64,000 nucleotides of DNA, from the NCBI RefSeq assembly GCF_001506075.1, contig NZ_KQ947475.1:529376-593375 (forward strand), given 5' to 3'. Below, piece by piece: positions 31,631-40,310 of this stretch. The stretch's first letter is position 1. Every line of letters starts with the position of its first letter. Made by a program: the position numbers and the translations under genes. Origin of the DNA: Vibrio sp. MEBiC08052 (lineage in GTDB: Bacteria; Pseudomonadota; Gammaproteobacteria; Enterobacterales; Vibrionaceae). The notes beneath the pieces are model-generated. The model made no database searches. It saw only the letters and a list, made by a program, of their open reading frames with translations, and had not been told where the DNA came from.

Positions 31631-32026
31631 ATGGCAAAAGATTTTAGTCGTACGCAGCGCGTTTCTCAGCAGCTGCAAAAAGAGCTAGCAATGATATTGC
31701 AGCGTGAAGTCAGAGATTCTCGCCTTGGTATGGTGACAATTTCTGAGGTAAAAGTTTCCCGGGATTTGGCTTATGCCAAAGTGTATGTTTCCTTCTTATG
31801 TGTTGGGGAACAGACGCCGGAAACTTGCCTGAAAGCGTTGAAAGAGCATGAATCTCATATTCGAATGATGTTAGGCAAGCGGATTCGTCTGCGTCTGACA
31901 CCTGAAGTTCGTTTTGTTTATGATGATACTTTGGTTGAGGGGATACGCATGTCGAATCTGGTCAACCAAGCCGTTGATGAAGACAAACGCAAAAGAGATG
32001 AATCAGGTTCGGATGAGGAGGCGTAA
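31631..32026 (+). CDS. rbfA: 30S ribosome-binding factor RbfA
   Basis: RbfA binds the 30S subunit, helps mature the 16S rRNA 5' end and is needed at low temperature. The 131 residues form a KH-like fold with [21 protein letters not shown] and [19 protein letters not shown]. The tail is acidic. Its TAA overlaps the truB ATG by one base. Confidence 0.95.
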   Translation: MAKDFSRTQRVSQQLQKELAMILQREVRDSRLGMVTISEVKVSRDLAYAKVYVSFLCVGEQTPETCLKALKEHESHIRMMLGKRIRLRLTPEVRFVYDDTLVEGIRMSNLVNQAVDEDKRKRDESGSDEEA

Positions 32027-32964
32027 TGGCTCGTCGTCGGAAAGGTCGGCCGGTGGATGGCATCATTTTATTGGATAAACCTACGGGAATTTCATCCAAT
32101 GATGCGCTCCAAAAAGTGAAACGAATTTTCTTTGCGGAAAAAGCCGGACATACAGGGGCATTAGATCCTCTGGCAACTGGGATGCTACCGATTTGTCTGG
32201 GGGAAGCGACCAAATTTTCCCAATTTCTGCTCGATTCTGATAAGAAGTATCGGGTGATTGCAAAGCTCGGTGTTCGCACCAATACGTCAGATTCAGATGG
32301 CGAGATTGTTGAGACTCGGCCAGTTCAAATCTCCGAATCATTGCTGATGCAATCGATCGAGAAATTTAAAGGCGAAACCGCTCAGATTCCTTCAATGTTT
32401 TCAGCATTAAAGTATCAAGGTCGTCCTTTATACGAGTATGCACGGGAAGGCATCGAAGTGCCCAGAGAGGCCCGTCAGATCACTGTTTACTCTATTGAAC
32501 TGCTCCGCTATGAAGCGGATGAAGTTGAGATGGAGATCCGTTGTTCCAAAGGAACCTATATCCGTACCATCGTTGATGATCTCGGTGAAATGTTAGGTTG
32601 TGGTGCCCATGTGACATATTTACGCCGTACGGCTGTTGCGCAGTATCCGGCAGAGCGGATGGTGACTCTTGATGAGCTTGAAAATATCCTCGAAGCAGCG
32701 CGTGAACAGGATGTCGCCCCAAGAGTTTTACTCGATCCGCTCCTGTTACCGATGGATTCCGCGGTTCAGTCATTACCAGAAATAAATCTGATTCCTGATT
32801 TGGCAGAAATGGTCCAGAAAGGTCAGGCTGTTCAGGTTTTCGGTATACCGACAAGCGGTACAGTGCGTTTGACTGCCGGTGAAGAACAACTCTTTATCGG
32901 TGTCGGTGAAATTGATGATGACGGCAAAATAGCACCGAAACGATTAGTCGTTTTTCGTCAATAA
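32026..32964 (+). CDS. truB: tRNA pseudouridine(55) synthase TruB
   Basis: TruB makes pseudouridine 55 in the T loop of tRNAs. The catalytic aspartate is in [15 protein letters not shown], and a C-terminal PUA-like domain is present. The start overlaps the rbfA stop (TAATG), implying coupled translation. At 312 residues it is full length. Confidence 0.96.
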   Translation: MARRRKGRPVDGIILLDKPTGISSNDALQKVKRIFFAEKAGHTGALDPLATGMLPICLGEATKFSQFLLDSDKKYRVIAKLGVRTNTSDSDGEIVETRPVQISESLLMQSIEKFKGETAQIPSMFSALKYQGRPLYEYAREGIEVPREARQITVYSIELLRYEADEVEMEIRCSKGTYIRTIVDDLGEMLGCGAHVTYLRRTAVAQYPAERMVTLDELENILEAAREQDVAPRVLLDPLLLPMDSAVQSLPEINLIPDLAEMVQKGQAVQVFGIPTSGTVRLTAGEEQLFIGVGEIDDDGKIAPKRLVVFRQ

Positions 32965-33096
32965 AATATGGGCTATTTTCCGAATGATTCGCTATTGCGG
33001 GGATAGGGAATATTCTCTATAATCCCCGCTCCTCGTGTCGGCTGAATCAGAGATTGGCTGACACAAACTAAAACCCAAACTCTTAGGAGAGAAATT

Positions 33097-33366
33097 ATGT
33101 CTCTGAATGCAGAAACTAAAGCAGCAATCGTTGCTGATTACGCGCGTGGCGAAGGCGACACTGGTTCACCAGAAGTTCAGGTCGCTCTATTGACAGCTTC
33201 AATCAACCACCTTCAAGGTCACTTCAAAGAACACAAAGGCGATCACCATAGCCGTCGTGGTCTTTTACGCATGGTTTCTCGTCGTCGTAAGCTTCTGGAT
33301 TACCTGAAAGGTAAAGATCTGGATCGTTACCACGACCTTATCCAACGTCTTGGCCTACGTCGCTAA
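33097..33366 (+). CDS. rpsO: 30S ribosomal protein S15
   Basis: S15 is a primary 16S rRNA binding protein of the 30S platform. The 89 residues carry the full signature from [23 protein letters not shown] to the [11 protein letters not shown] end. TTAGGAGAGAAATT precedes the ATG. In E. coli S15 represses its own translation by binding a leader pseudoknot; the 132-base spacer here may hold such a site, but none was folded. Confidence 0.98.
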   Translation: MSLNAETKAAIVADYARGEGDTGSPEVQVALLTASINHLQGHFKEHKGDHHSRRGLLRMVSRRRKLLDYLKGKDLDRYHDLIQRLGLRR

Positions 33367-33380
33367 GATTGGATTTGTAC

Positions 33381-33406
33381 AAAAAAGGGGCGAAAGCCCC
33401 TTTTTT
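33381..33406 (+). terminator. rpsO terminator
   Basis: A perfect 11-bp stem (AAAAAAGGGGC with GCCCCTTTTTT) is closed by a GAAA tetraloop, 14 bases after the rpsO stop. It matches the position of the E. coli rpsO t1 terminator. Confidence 0.95.
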
Positions 33407-33524
33407 AATGGCTAAATTTAGCCAAAGGGCGCTTGAGTAGTTTATACTAGCGACCGTTGAAGTCAGTCAATTGATTTCAATACACAGACTCAAAGCATGA
33501 CAGTCACCGAAGTCGGCCAAAAGG

Positions 33525-33584
33525 TCGCGACTATTCAAAGGAGATTGGAATGAATTTTGTTCAGTATCCTTTTACTAGTCGCGA
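33525..33584 (+). promoter_or_regulatory. pnp leader stem-loop (probable RNase III processing/autoregulation element)
   Basis: TCGCGACTA (33525-33533) pairs perfectly with TAGTCGCGA (33576-33584), and AAAGGA (33537-33542) pairs with TCCTTT (33567-33572) inside it. The element lies about 60 bases before the pnp start. In E. coli such a leader stem is cut by RNase III, and PNPase then represses its own expression. The role here is by analogy. Confidence 0.8.
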
Positions 33585-33591
33585 TTTGTGA
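33550..33591 (+). CDS. possible 13-codon leader ORF in the pnp 5' region
   Basis: ATG at 33550 opens a short frame encoding MNFVQYPFTSRDL and a TGA stop. A near-ideal ribosome site, AAGGAG, lies six bases upstream. The whole ribosome site and start are inside the pnp leader stem-loop, so its translation could compete with folding or with RNase III. Without conservation data it may be accidental. Confidence 0.35.
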   Translation: MNFVQYPFTSRDL

Positions 33592-33645
33592 TGCCTTGAG
33601 TATTGATAACCCATTTCTAGGATAACCTAGGCAAAGGAATAATTA

Positions 33646-35781
33646 ATGTTTGAAAAACCAGTTGTGAAAACGTTTCAATACGGCAATCACACCGTCACGA
33701 TCGAAACTGGCGTGATTGCACGTCAGGCAACATCAGCAGTTATGGTCACCATGGACGATACGTCTGTATTCGTTTCTGTGGTTGGAAAAAAAGAAGCGGT
33801 TGAAGGTCAAGATTTCTTCCCGCTAACGGTCAACTATCAGGAACGGACTTATGCAGCCGGTAAAATTCCTGGTGGATTCTTTAAACGTGAAGGTCGCCCT
33901 TCTGAAGGTGAAACACTGACTGCTCGCCTGATCGACCGTCCGATTCGCCCATTGTTCCCTGATGGTTTTACCAATGAAGTTCAGATTATTGCTACTGTAA
34001 TGGCAGTGAACCCTGATGTTCAGCCAGATATCCCAAGCATGATCGGTACTTCTGCTGCGCTGGCAATTTCCGGAATTCCGTTTAATGGTCCGATTGGTGC
34101 GGCTCGCGTTGGTCACATTGATGGTCAGCTTGTTTTGAACCCAAGTGCGAAAGAGCTGGCACAGTCTCGTCTGGATCTCGTTGTTGCTGGTACTGAGAAT
34201 GCGGTACTGATGGTTGAATCTGAAGCGGATATTCTCTCTGAAGAAGAGATGCTCTCAGCAGTAGTATTTGGTCATGAACAACAACAGGCTGTGATTCAAG
34301 CCATCAATGAATTTGCTGCTGAAGTTGCGACTCCTGCATGGTCATGGAGCGCACCTGAAGTCAATGCCAGCCTGAAAGCATTAGTTGCTGAACATGCGGA
34401 AACTCGCCTTGCTGAAGCATATCAGATCACTGAAAAACTGGCGCGTTACGAGCGAGTTGGTCAGATCAAATCAGAAGTCATTGCGACGTTACTCGCGCAA
34501 GATGACTCACTGGATGACAATGAACTCCGTAACATGCTGAGTTCACTGGAAAAACAAGTCGTTCGTAGCCGGATTCTGTCTGGTGCACCGCGTATCGACG
34601 GCCGTGAAAAAGATATGGTTCGGGCACTGGATGTTCGTACGGGTGTTCTGCCTCGCGTCCATGGTTCATCACTATTTACCCGTGGTGAAACACAAGCCAT
34701 CGTGACCGCTACGCTGGGAACTCAGCGTGATGCGCAAATTATTGATGAATTGATCGGTGAGAGAAAAGATCACTTCCTGTTCCACTATAACTTCCCTCCT
34801 TACTGTGTCGGTGAAACAGGTTTTGTTGGTTCACCGAAGCGTCGTGAAATTGGTCATGGTCGTTTGGCGAAGCGTGGTATTCAGGCAGTGATGCCATCGA
34901 TTGATGAATTCCCTTATACGGTTCGTGTCGTCTCTGAAATTACAGAATCGAATGGTTCTTCTTCAATGGCTTCCGTATGTGGTTCATCACTGGCATTGAT
35001 GGATGCCGGTGTGCCAATTAAAGCCTCCGTTGCTGGAATTGCGATGGGACTTGTCAAAGAAAATGATGATTTTGTAGTTCTGTCTGACATCCTGGGTGAT
35101 GAAGATCATCTCGGTGATATGGACTTTAAAGTGGCCGGTACGTCAAATGGTGTGACCGCACTGCAAATGGATATCAAAATTGAAGGGATCACCAAAGAGA
35201 TCATGCAGATCGCTTTGAATCAGGCAAAAGGTGCCCGTTTGCACATTCTGTCTGTGATGGATAAAGCGATTGGTAGTGCGCGTGATGATATTTCTCAGTT
35301 TGCCCCGCGTATCCATACGATGAAAATCAGTGCTGATAAGATTAAAGATGTTATCGGTAAAGGTGGTGCTGTCATCCGCGCATTGACTGAAGAAACCGGA
35401 ACTACGATTGAAATCGAAGATGATGGTACGATCAAGATCGCTGCGACAGAAGGCGAAGCGGCTAAACATGCGATTCGTCGTATCGAAGAGTTGACGGCTG
35501 AAGTTGAAGTTGGTCGGATCTACACTGGTAAAGTAACTCGTATTGTTGATTTTGGTGCTTTTGTGGCTGTTCTTGGCGCTAAAGAAGGTTTGGTTCATAT
35601 CTCTCAAATCGCAGATCAGCGTGTCGAGAAAGTGACGGATTACCTGAAAGAAGGTCAAGAAGTTCAGGTGAAAGTGTTGGAGATTGATCGTCAGAACCGT
35701 ATTCGTTTGAGTATGAAAGAAGCGGTTGCAAAACCAGCGGTCGAAGACGCACCACAACAAGAGCAATCTGACGCAGAATAG
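33646..35781 (+). CDS. pnp: polyribonucleotide nucleotidyltransferase (PNPase)
   Basis: PNPase is the trimeric 3'-5' phosphorolytic exoribonuclease of the RNA degradosome. The 711 residues contain two RNase PH-like domains joined by a helical domain, then a KH domain ([22 protein letters not shown]) and an S1 domain ([20 protein letters not shown]). AAAGGAATAATTA precedes the ATG. It follows rpsO, with a structured leader between them. Confidence 0.97.
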   Translation: MFEKPVVKTFQYGNHTVTIETGVIARQATSAVMVTMDDTSVFVSVVGKKEAVEGQDFFPLTVNYQERTYAAGKIPGGFFKREGRPSEGETLTARLIDRPIRPLFPDGFTNEVQIIATVMAVNPDVQPDIPSMIGTSAALAISGIPFNGPIGAARVGHIDGQLVLNPSAKELAQSRLDLVVAGTENAVLMVESEADILSEEEMLSAVVFGHEQQQAVIQAINEFAAEVATPAWSWSAPEVNASLKALVAEHAETRLAEAYQITEKLARYERVGQIKSEVIATLLAQDDSLDDNELRNMLSSLEKQVVRSRILSGAPRIDGREKDMVRALDVRTGVLPRVHGSSLFTRGETQAIVTATLGTQRDAQIIDELIGERKDHFLFHYNFPPYCVGETGFVGSPKRREIGHGRLAKRGIQAVMPSIDEFPYTVRVVSEITESNGSSSMASVCGSSLALMDAGVPIKASVAGIAMGLVKENDDFVVLSDILGDEDHLGDMDFKVAGTSNGVTALQMDIKIEGITKEIMQIALNQAKGARLHILSVMDKAIGSARDDISQFAPRIHTMKISADKIKDVIGKGGAVIRALTEETGTTIEIEDDGTIKIAATEGEAAKHAIRRIEELTAEVEVGRIYTGKVTRIVDFGAFVAVLGAKEGLVHISQIADQRVEKVTDYLKEGQEVQVKVLEIDRQNRIRLSMKEAVAKPAVEDAPQQEQSDAE

Positions 35782-35843
35782 AAACGCGCCTCAGGATTAG
35801 ATTATCCATTGGGTTGCTTTTTTATTTGCAAGCATGATGTTAT

Positions 35844-35871
35844 AAAGGGAGCTGTTTTGCTCCCTTTTTTT
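35844..35871 (+). terminator. rho-independent terminator between pnp and nlpI
   Basis: A nine-base stem (AAAGGGAGC with GCTCCCTTT) with a TGTTTT loop is followed by more T residues. It lies only about 25 bases before the nlpI start, so nlpI must be reached by read-through or a very close promoter. Confidence 0.88.
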
Positions 35872-35895
35872 ATGAGAGCGTTGAGGAGAATAATT

Positions 35896-36804
35896 TTGGC
35901 GAAGTGGTTTCTCACGGTATTGACAGGACTCGGCTTGCTTTTCATCACCGGGTGCTCATCGATTCGGCATCAGCAGGAGTCGGAGTGGCTTTATGCCCCG
36001 ATGGCCCGGCCATTACAACCGACCATTCAACAAGAAGTAAAAATCTTGCGTTTGAGCCAACTGCTACAGCAAAAAGAACTCACAGATGAGATTCGGGCCA
36101 AAGTTTTTTATGAACGTGGTAATAGTTACGATATGTTGGGTTTAAAAAATCTGGCTCGTCTGGACTTCGAACAATCTTTACGCTTTTACCCATCTCAGCC
36201 AGAAGTATTCAACATGCTTGGCGTCTATTACACAGAAATCAACGAGTTTGATTCAGCGTATGAGTCATTTGATTCAGCACTGGAGCTGGAACCGGAGAGT
36301 GTGTACGCAGGCAGAAATCTAGCGATTGCGTTATATTACGGTGGTCGTCACCGTTTGGCCCGGGACGAAATCGAACAGGTGATACAACAAGATCCAGCCG
36401 ATCCTTTCAGTGCCTTATGGCGATATCTGATCGTGAGTGAGATGGATGCTGAAACGGCCCGCAAAGAATTGATGCAAAGTTATCACACACATCAGTCTGA
36501 GCAAAATGATGCTTGGGGATGGTCTCTGGTTGCAATGACGTTGGGCGAAGCCGATGATTCGGTGGTTTTCAAACAGCTTTTGCAAGAGACAAGTGATAAT
36601 ACGGTGCTCGCCCGTCGCTTAACGGAAGCCTATTTTTATCTCGGAAAGCGTTATCAGATGCAAGCACATTATGCAGAGGCAGTCGCATTATATAAACTCG
36701 CGATCTCAATGAATGTTTACGAGTATATTGAACATCGCTATGCCTTTTTAGAACTGGAACGGATATACCATACAATTAAGGACGAGCATTCCTCGTCACA
36801 TTGA
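35896..36804 (+). CDS. nlpI: lipoprotein NlpI (TPR adaptor)
   Basis: NlpI is an outer-membrane lipoprotein with TPR repeats that scaffolds peptidoglycan hydrolases and the Prc protease. The lipobox is FITGC, giving a mature N-terminal cysteine (CSSIRHQQ). TPR-like repeats appear in AKVFYERGNSYDMLGLKNLARLDF and VFNMLGVYYTEINEFDSAYESF. The chosen start is a TTG (35896) with GAGGAG eight bases upstream, giving 302 residues. An ATG at 35872 has no ribosome site and falls at the end of the terminator T tract. It follows pnp, as in E. coli. Confidence 0.92.
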   Translation: MAKWFLTVLTGLGLLFITGCSSIRHQQESEWLYAPMARPLQPTIQQEVKILRLSQLLQQKELTDEIRAKVFYERGNSYDMLGLKNLARLDFEQSLRFYPSQPEVFNMLGVYYTEINEFDSAYESFDSALELEPESVYAGRNLAIALYYGGRHRLARDEIEQVIQQDPADPFSALWRYLIVSEMDAETARKELMQSYHTHQSEQNDAWGWSLVAMTLGEADDSVVFKQLLQETSDNTVLARRLTEAYFYLGKRYQMQAHYAEAVALYKLAISMNVYEYIEHRYAFLELERIYHTIKDEHSSSH

Positions 36805-36870
36805 TATTTTCTTGATTGGAATCACCACCTCAGGACCTGAATTCAACGTCTGGAGGTTTGGTTTATGGTG

Positions 36871-36907
36871 AACAGCCTGCATTAATTCTTGCAGGCTGTT
36901 TGTATTT
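36871..36907 (+). terminator. rho-independent terminator of nlpI
   Basis: AACAGCCTGCA pairs with TGCAGGCTGTT around an ATTC-type loop, then TGTATTT. It lies 66 bases after the nlpI stop. Confidence 0.85.
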
Positions 36908-36921
36908 CAGGTTTGGATTGA

Positions 36922-38247
36922 ATGCAGATGTCTATTTATTCACAGTATTTTCGCTATACCGTTCCAACCGTTGCAGCAATGTTAGTCAATGGTTTATATC
37001 AGCTCATAGATGGCATTTTCATCGGCCAGTATCTCGGGGTCGATGGATTAGCCGGGATTAATATCTCTTGGTCCATGATTGCTGTACTGGTTGGCATCGG
37101 CTTGATGGTCGGGGTCGGGACCGGTGCCATTACCTCGATTTATAAAGGGCAAAAGAATTTATCCGCTGCCCGCCAGACGATCAGTACCGGACTGATCTTA
37201 TTGATCCTGTTATCGCTCTTGCTTTCTTTGGGACTGTGGTTCTTTATGGCGGATATTCTGACGTGGCAAACGCAGGATTCCGACGTCTTTAATTTAGCGA
37301 TGCAGTACATGCAAGTGGTGGTGTTTACCTCTTGCTTTACTCTCTCGGCGACAGCATTACCATTTCTGATGAGAAACGATGATAGCCCGGCACTGGCGAC
37401 GTATCTGATGATCATCGGCGGGTGTCTGAATATTGTTTTTGATTATCTGTTCATCGTGGTCTGGGATATGGGGTTGCAGGGCGCAGCAATTGCTACCGCT
37501 ATATCGCAGGGTGTGGTAACCATTGCCGGGCTCAGTTACTTCTTTTCTCCGGCTGCATCTTTACGTTTAAGACGGACTGATCTGCTGTTTTTCCGCTGGC
37601 AGGATATTCGTCAGATTGTTTTGGTTGGTCTTTCAAGCTTTTTCATGTATCTCTACTGGAGTGTCATGGTGGCCCTGCATAACAGTCAGTTTGCAATCTA
37701 TGGTGGGACGACCGCGCTGGGAGCATATACCATTCTCGGTTATGTGGTGACGTTCTATTATTTAACGGTGGAAGGGTTTGCGAACGGGATGCAACCGTTA
37801 GTGAGTTTTAACTACGGTGCGAATCAGTTAGCCAATATCAAGAAACTGTTGGTACTGGCGATGGGATTATCTGTGGTATTTGGACTGATTGTAACCACAG
37901 TTATGAATCTTTATCCGCACGATATTGTTGCTATTTTTAATCGTGATAACTCGGAATTGAGTGATTTCGCCACCACGGGGATACGTTTACACTTAATTGC
38001 GCTGTGTTTAGACGGCTTCATTGTGGTTGCGTCTTCATTTTACCAATCGATACATCGGGGTAAAACAGCGGTGAGTATCTCTCTGGGTAACATTCTTATT
38101 CAGCCACCATTTTTGTTTCTGCTGCCGTTAGGATGGGGACTAACCGGTGTATGGCTGGCATTTCCGATCTCAAATATTGTCTTGTCGTGCGTGGTATCAG
38201 TGATCTTGTATAGAGATATCAGGCGGTTATTTCATTCCGCCGCCTGA
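36922..38247 (+). CDS. MATE family efflux transporter
   Basis: This inner-membrane transporter of 441 residues has about 12 spans in two homologous halves, each opening with a family pattern (PTVAAMLVNGLYQLIDGIFIG in the first half). MATE proteins export cationic drugs or metabolites using a sodium or proton gradient; the substrate here is unknown. The start ATG has a weak ribosome site, and a second ATG lies two codons in. It is convergent with ubiV. Confidence 0.87.
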   Translation: MQMSIYSQYFRYTVPTVAAMLVNGLYQLIDGIFIGQYLGVDGLAGINISWSMIAVLVGIGLMVGVGTGAITSIYKGQKNLSAARQTISTGLILLILLSLLLSLGLWFFMADILTWQTQDSDVFNLAMQYMQVVVFTSCFTLSATALPFLMRNDDSPALATYLMIIGGCLNIVFDYLFIVVWDMGLQGAAIATAISQGVVTIAGLSYFFSPAASLRLRRTDLLFFRWQDIRQIVLVGLSSFFMYLYWSVMVALHNSQFAIYGGTTALGAYTILGYVVTFYYLTVEGFANGMQPLVSFNYGANQLANIKKLLVLAMGLSVVFGLIVTTVMNLYPHDIVAIFNRDNSELSDFATTGIRLHLIALCLDGFIVVASSFYQSIHRGKTAVSISLGNILIQPPFLFLLPLGWGLTGVWLAFPISNIVLSCVVSVILYRDIRRLFHSAA

Positions 38248-38291
38248 TCTGGTTGGGCTGTGATTCAGTCATCGTTGTGACGTGGTGCCGT

Positions 38292-39179
38292 TTATCGGGA
38301 TTCAGTGGTCACGACCTCCAACCCTGCGACTCGGTGCCAATAACCATTACATTGGTGGTTGTCTAATGGGTAGGGTTGCGCTGCACTCTCATTATCGCGG
38401 AACGTTTGAACGGTTGTCAGGGTTTCCGTGCCAGTGGGGCTGAGACGGACGACATCGACACTATCAGTCATACCGGATAATTCGTTAATCAAGTTATAGC
38501 AGTAGCCTGACTGCGTCTGAATCCCGTTCAGGTTGAAGACTTCCTGACCTTCCTGACTGTGAACGCGGATACCATTGGGGTAATTGATACAACATGTCTT
38601 ACATTCATCTTTCGGACGATTTTCAGCACGTGCGGTGAAACAGCGGGCGGAGTAGGCAAGCGGGAGATAGCCGTAGCCGAATATTTCAACTTCAAATGCG
38701 CTACGAATCCCCAATGTTTCACATTGCTGTAGCACTTGTTGCAGCCACGAATGGGAAAGCTCCACAGGCATACACCACCGGATCATCCCTTGGCGGAGAA
38801 AATATTGCAGGGTATGCGCGTTGTAACAGTTGATCGCCGGTCCGACAACAAACGGTACCCGTTGTTCGCTGGCAAGATGAATGGCTGAAACATCGTTGGC
38901 TTCAATAATAAAATCGCCGTTATCAATGTATTTTTTCATCACGGTCAGTTCACTACGCGACTCAAGCAGCGCCATTGTTGACAGGACAATCTGTTTACCT
39001 GTCCGGGCAAGCTCCTGTGCGATTGCCAGCCAGTCGTGTGTTTTTAACTCCCGACGCTTAGAGCAAACCGTTTCTCCCAGATAAATAATGTCAGCGCCGG
39101 ATTCCTGCGCCTGCTGATAGAATTGCTCAACATCAGTTTTGGGCCAGAAATAGAGTAACGGGCCTAATGCATATTTCAT
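38292..39179 (-). CDS. ubiV: ubiquinone biosynthesis protein UbiV (O2-independent hydroxylation)
   Basis: UbiV and UbiU form a complex that hydroxylates ubiquinone precursors without oxygen. This peptidase U32 family protein has 295 residues. The four 4Fe-4S cysteines reported for E. coli UbiV are conserved: C39 (GETVCSKRR), C180, C193 and C197 (SARCFTAR and ECKTCC). The ATG at 39179 has AGGGAG upstream, matching the family start MKYALGPLLYFWPK; the frame extends eight codons further, into ubiU. It lies 14 bases after ubiU. Confidence 0.93.
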   Translation of the reverse strand: MKYALGPLLYFWPKTDVEQFYQQAQESGADIIYLGETVCSKRRELKTHDWLAIAQELARTGKQIVLSTMALLESRSELTVMKKYIDNGDFIIEANDVSAIHLASEQRVPFVVGPAINCYNAHTLQYFLRQGMIRWCMPVELSHSWLQQVLQQCETLGIRSAFEVEIFGYGYLPLAYSARCFTARAENRPKDECKTCCINYPNGIRVHSQEGQEVFNLNGIQTQSGYCYNLINELSGMTDSVDVVRLSPTGTETLTTVQTFRDNESAAQPYPLDNHQCNGYWHRVAGLEVVTTESR

Positions 39180-39193
39180 CTTGAACTCCCTGG

Positions 39194-40207
39194 TTATTGC
39201 CACTTTCTATGATAGGCGCCGAGTGTTGTCTGAGTACCTTCGGAAACATTGGCAAGGGTTCGGTTCCATGTTTCATCAACCTGATAACTTTGCGGGGCAG
39301 ACAAATAATGGTCAATCGCTGCCCGCCAGGTTTTGGTCACCTGTTCGACATACGCCGGACTGCGTTGTCTGCCCTCAATTTTGACTGAAGCGACATTCGC
39401 TGCGAAGAGCTCCGGTAAGAGTGATAGTGTATTGAGACTCGTCGGTTCTTCCAGCGTGTGATAACACTGCTGCTGACCGTCCAACACCGTCGTAAACCGG
39501 CCCTTACATAATGTCGGATAGCCCGCATTCTCTCCGGGTTTGTATTGATCAATGAGAATGTTATTCAGCCGGGTTTCCATCCCATTTGGGGTTTCCTGCC
39601 AACGAACAAATTTCGCAGGTGAACACGCACCGACGGTGTTAGGAGACTCTCCCGTCATATATGAAGACAGATAGCAGCGACCTTCCGACATGATACAGAG
39701 ACTCCCGAAAGCAAACACTTCCAGGTCAATCCCATCAGCAATTGACTGAGAAAGTTGTTTGACTTGATGAATCGATAGCACTCGGGGGAGAACAACCCGT
39801 TTGATGCCAAAGTTTTGGTGATAGAACTCAATGGCTGCGCTATTGGTCGCGGAAGCCTGAACCGAAAGATGAATTTCCTGATGCGGATAGCGGTCAGAGA
39901 TGTACTCCAGCAGCGCGATATCGGCAACAATCAACGCATCGACGCCCAGATCAACTGCTTTATCAGCGGCCTCTGTCCAGTGATTAAACCGATCCGGATG
40001 GGCAAATGTGTTGAGAGCGACATGAATTTTTTTGTGGTGTTCGTGAACAAACTGAACAGCACTTTCCAGTTTTTTTCCTGAGAAGTTTAAGCCGGCAAAA
40101 TGGCGGGCATTGGTGTCGTCTTTAAAACCGATATACACCGCATCAGCACCATTGGTGATTGCCGTCTTCAGGGCGGGAAGGTTTCCCGCAGGACAAAGCA
40201 GTTCCAT
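39194..40207 (-). CDS. ubiU: ubiquinone biosynthesis protein UbiU (O2-independent hydroxylation)
   Basis: UbiU is the partner of UbiV in anaerobic ubiquinone synthesis. This U32 family protein has 337 residues, with the cluster cysteines at 171, 178, 195 and 234 (SLCIMSEGRCYL, GACSPAKF and TLCKGRF), in the pattern of E. coli UbiU. It is first in the ubiUV operon. In E. coli these genes are induced by Fnr under anaerobiosis; no convincing Fnr site was found upstream here. Confidence 0.93.
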   Translation of the reverse strand: MELLCPAGNLPALKTAITNGADAVYIGFKDDTNARHFAGLNFSGKKLESAVQFVHEHHKKIHVALNTFAHPDRFNHWTEAADKAVDLGVDALIVADIALLEYISDRYPHQEIHLSVQASATNSAAIEFYHQNFGIKRVVLPRVLSIHQVKQLSQSIADGIDLEVFAFGSLCIMSEGRCYLSSYMTGESPNTVGACSPAKFVRWQETPNGMETRLNNILIDQYKPGENAGYPTLCKGRFTTVLDGQQQCYHTLEEPTSLNTLSLLPELFAANVASVKIEGRQRSPAYVEQVTKTWRAAIDHYLSAPQSYQVDETWNRTLANVSEGTQTTLGAYHRKWQ

Positions 40208-40310
40208 AGTAACTTAATTTCATTGGTGGCTTTTGAAGTAGCTGTATTGTATGGAAAAGTGCCACAGAATGAATTGATGTGAGGCAGGTTTGACCTTGAT
40301 TTATCGTGAT

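Noticed and set aside
35143..35766. Long antisense open frame (207 codons) opposite the end of pnp
   Set aside because: It is a mirror of a highly conserved gene with strong codon pattern, has no ribosome site and shows low-complexity composition typical of antisense frames.
40208..40310. Possible Fnr site upstream of ubiU
   Set aside because: Only half-sites such as TTGAT and TTGAC are visible; no TTGAT-N4-ATCAA dyad was found, so I do not claim one.
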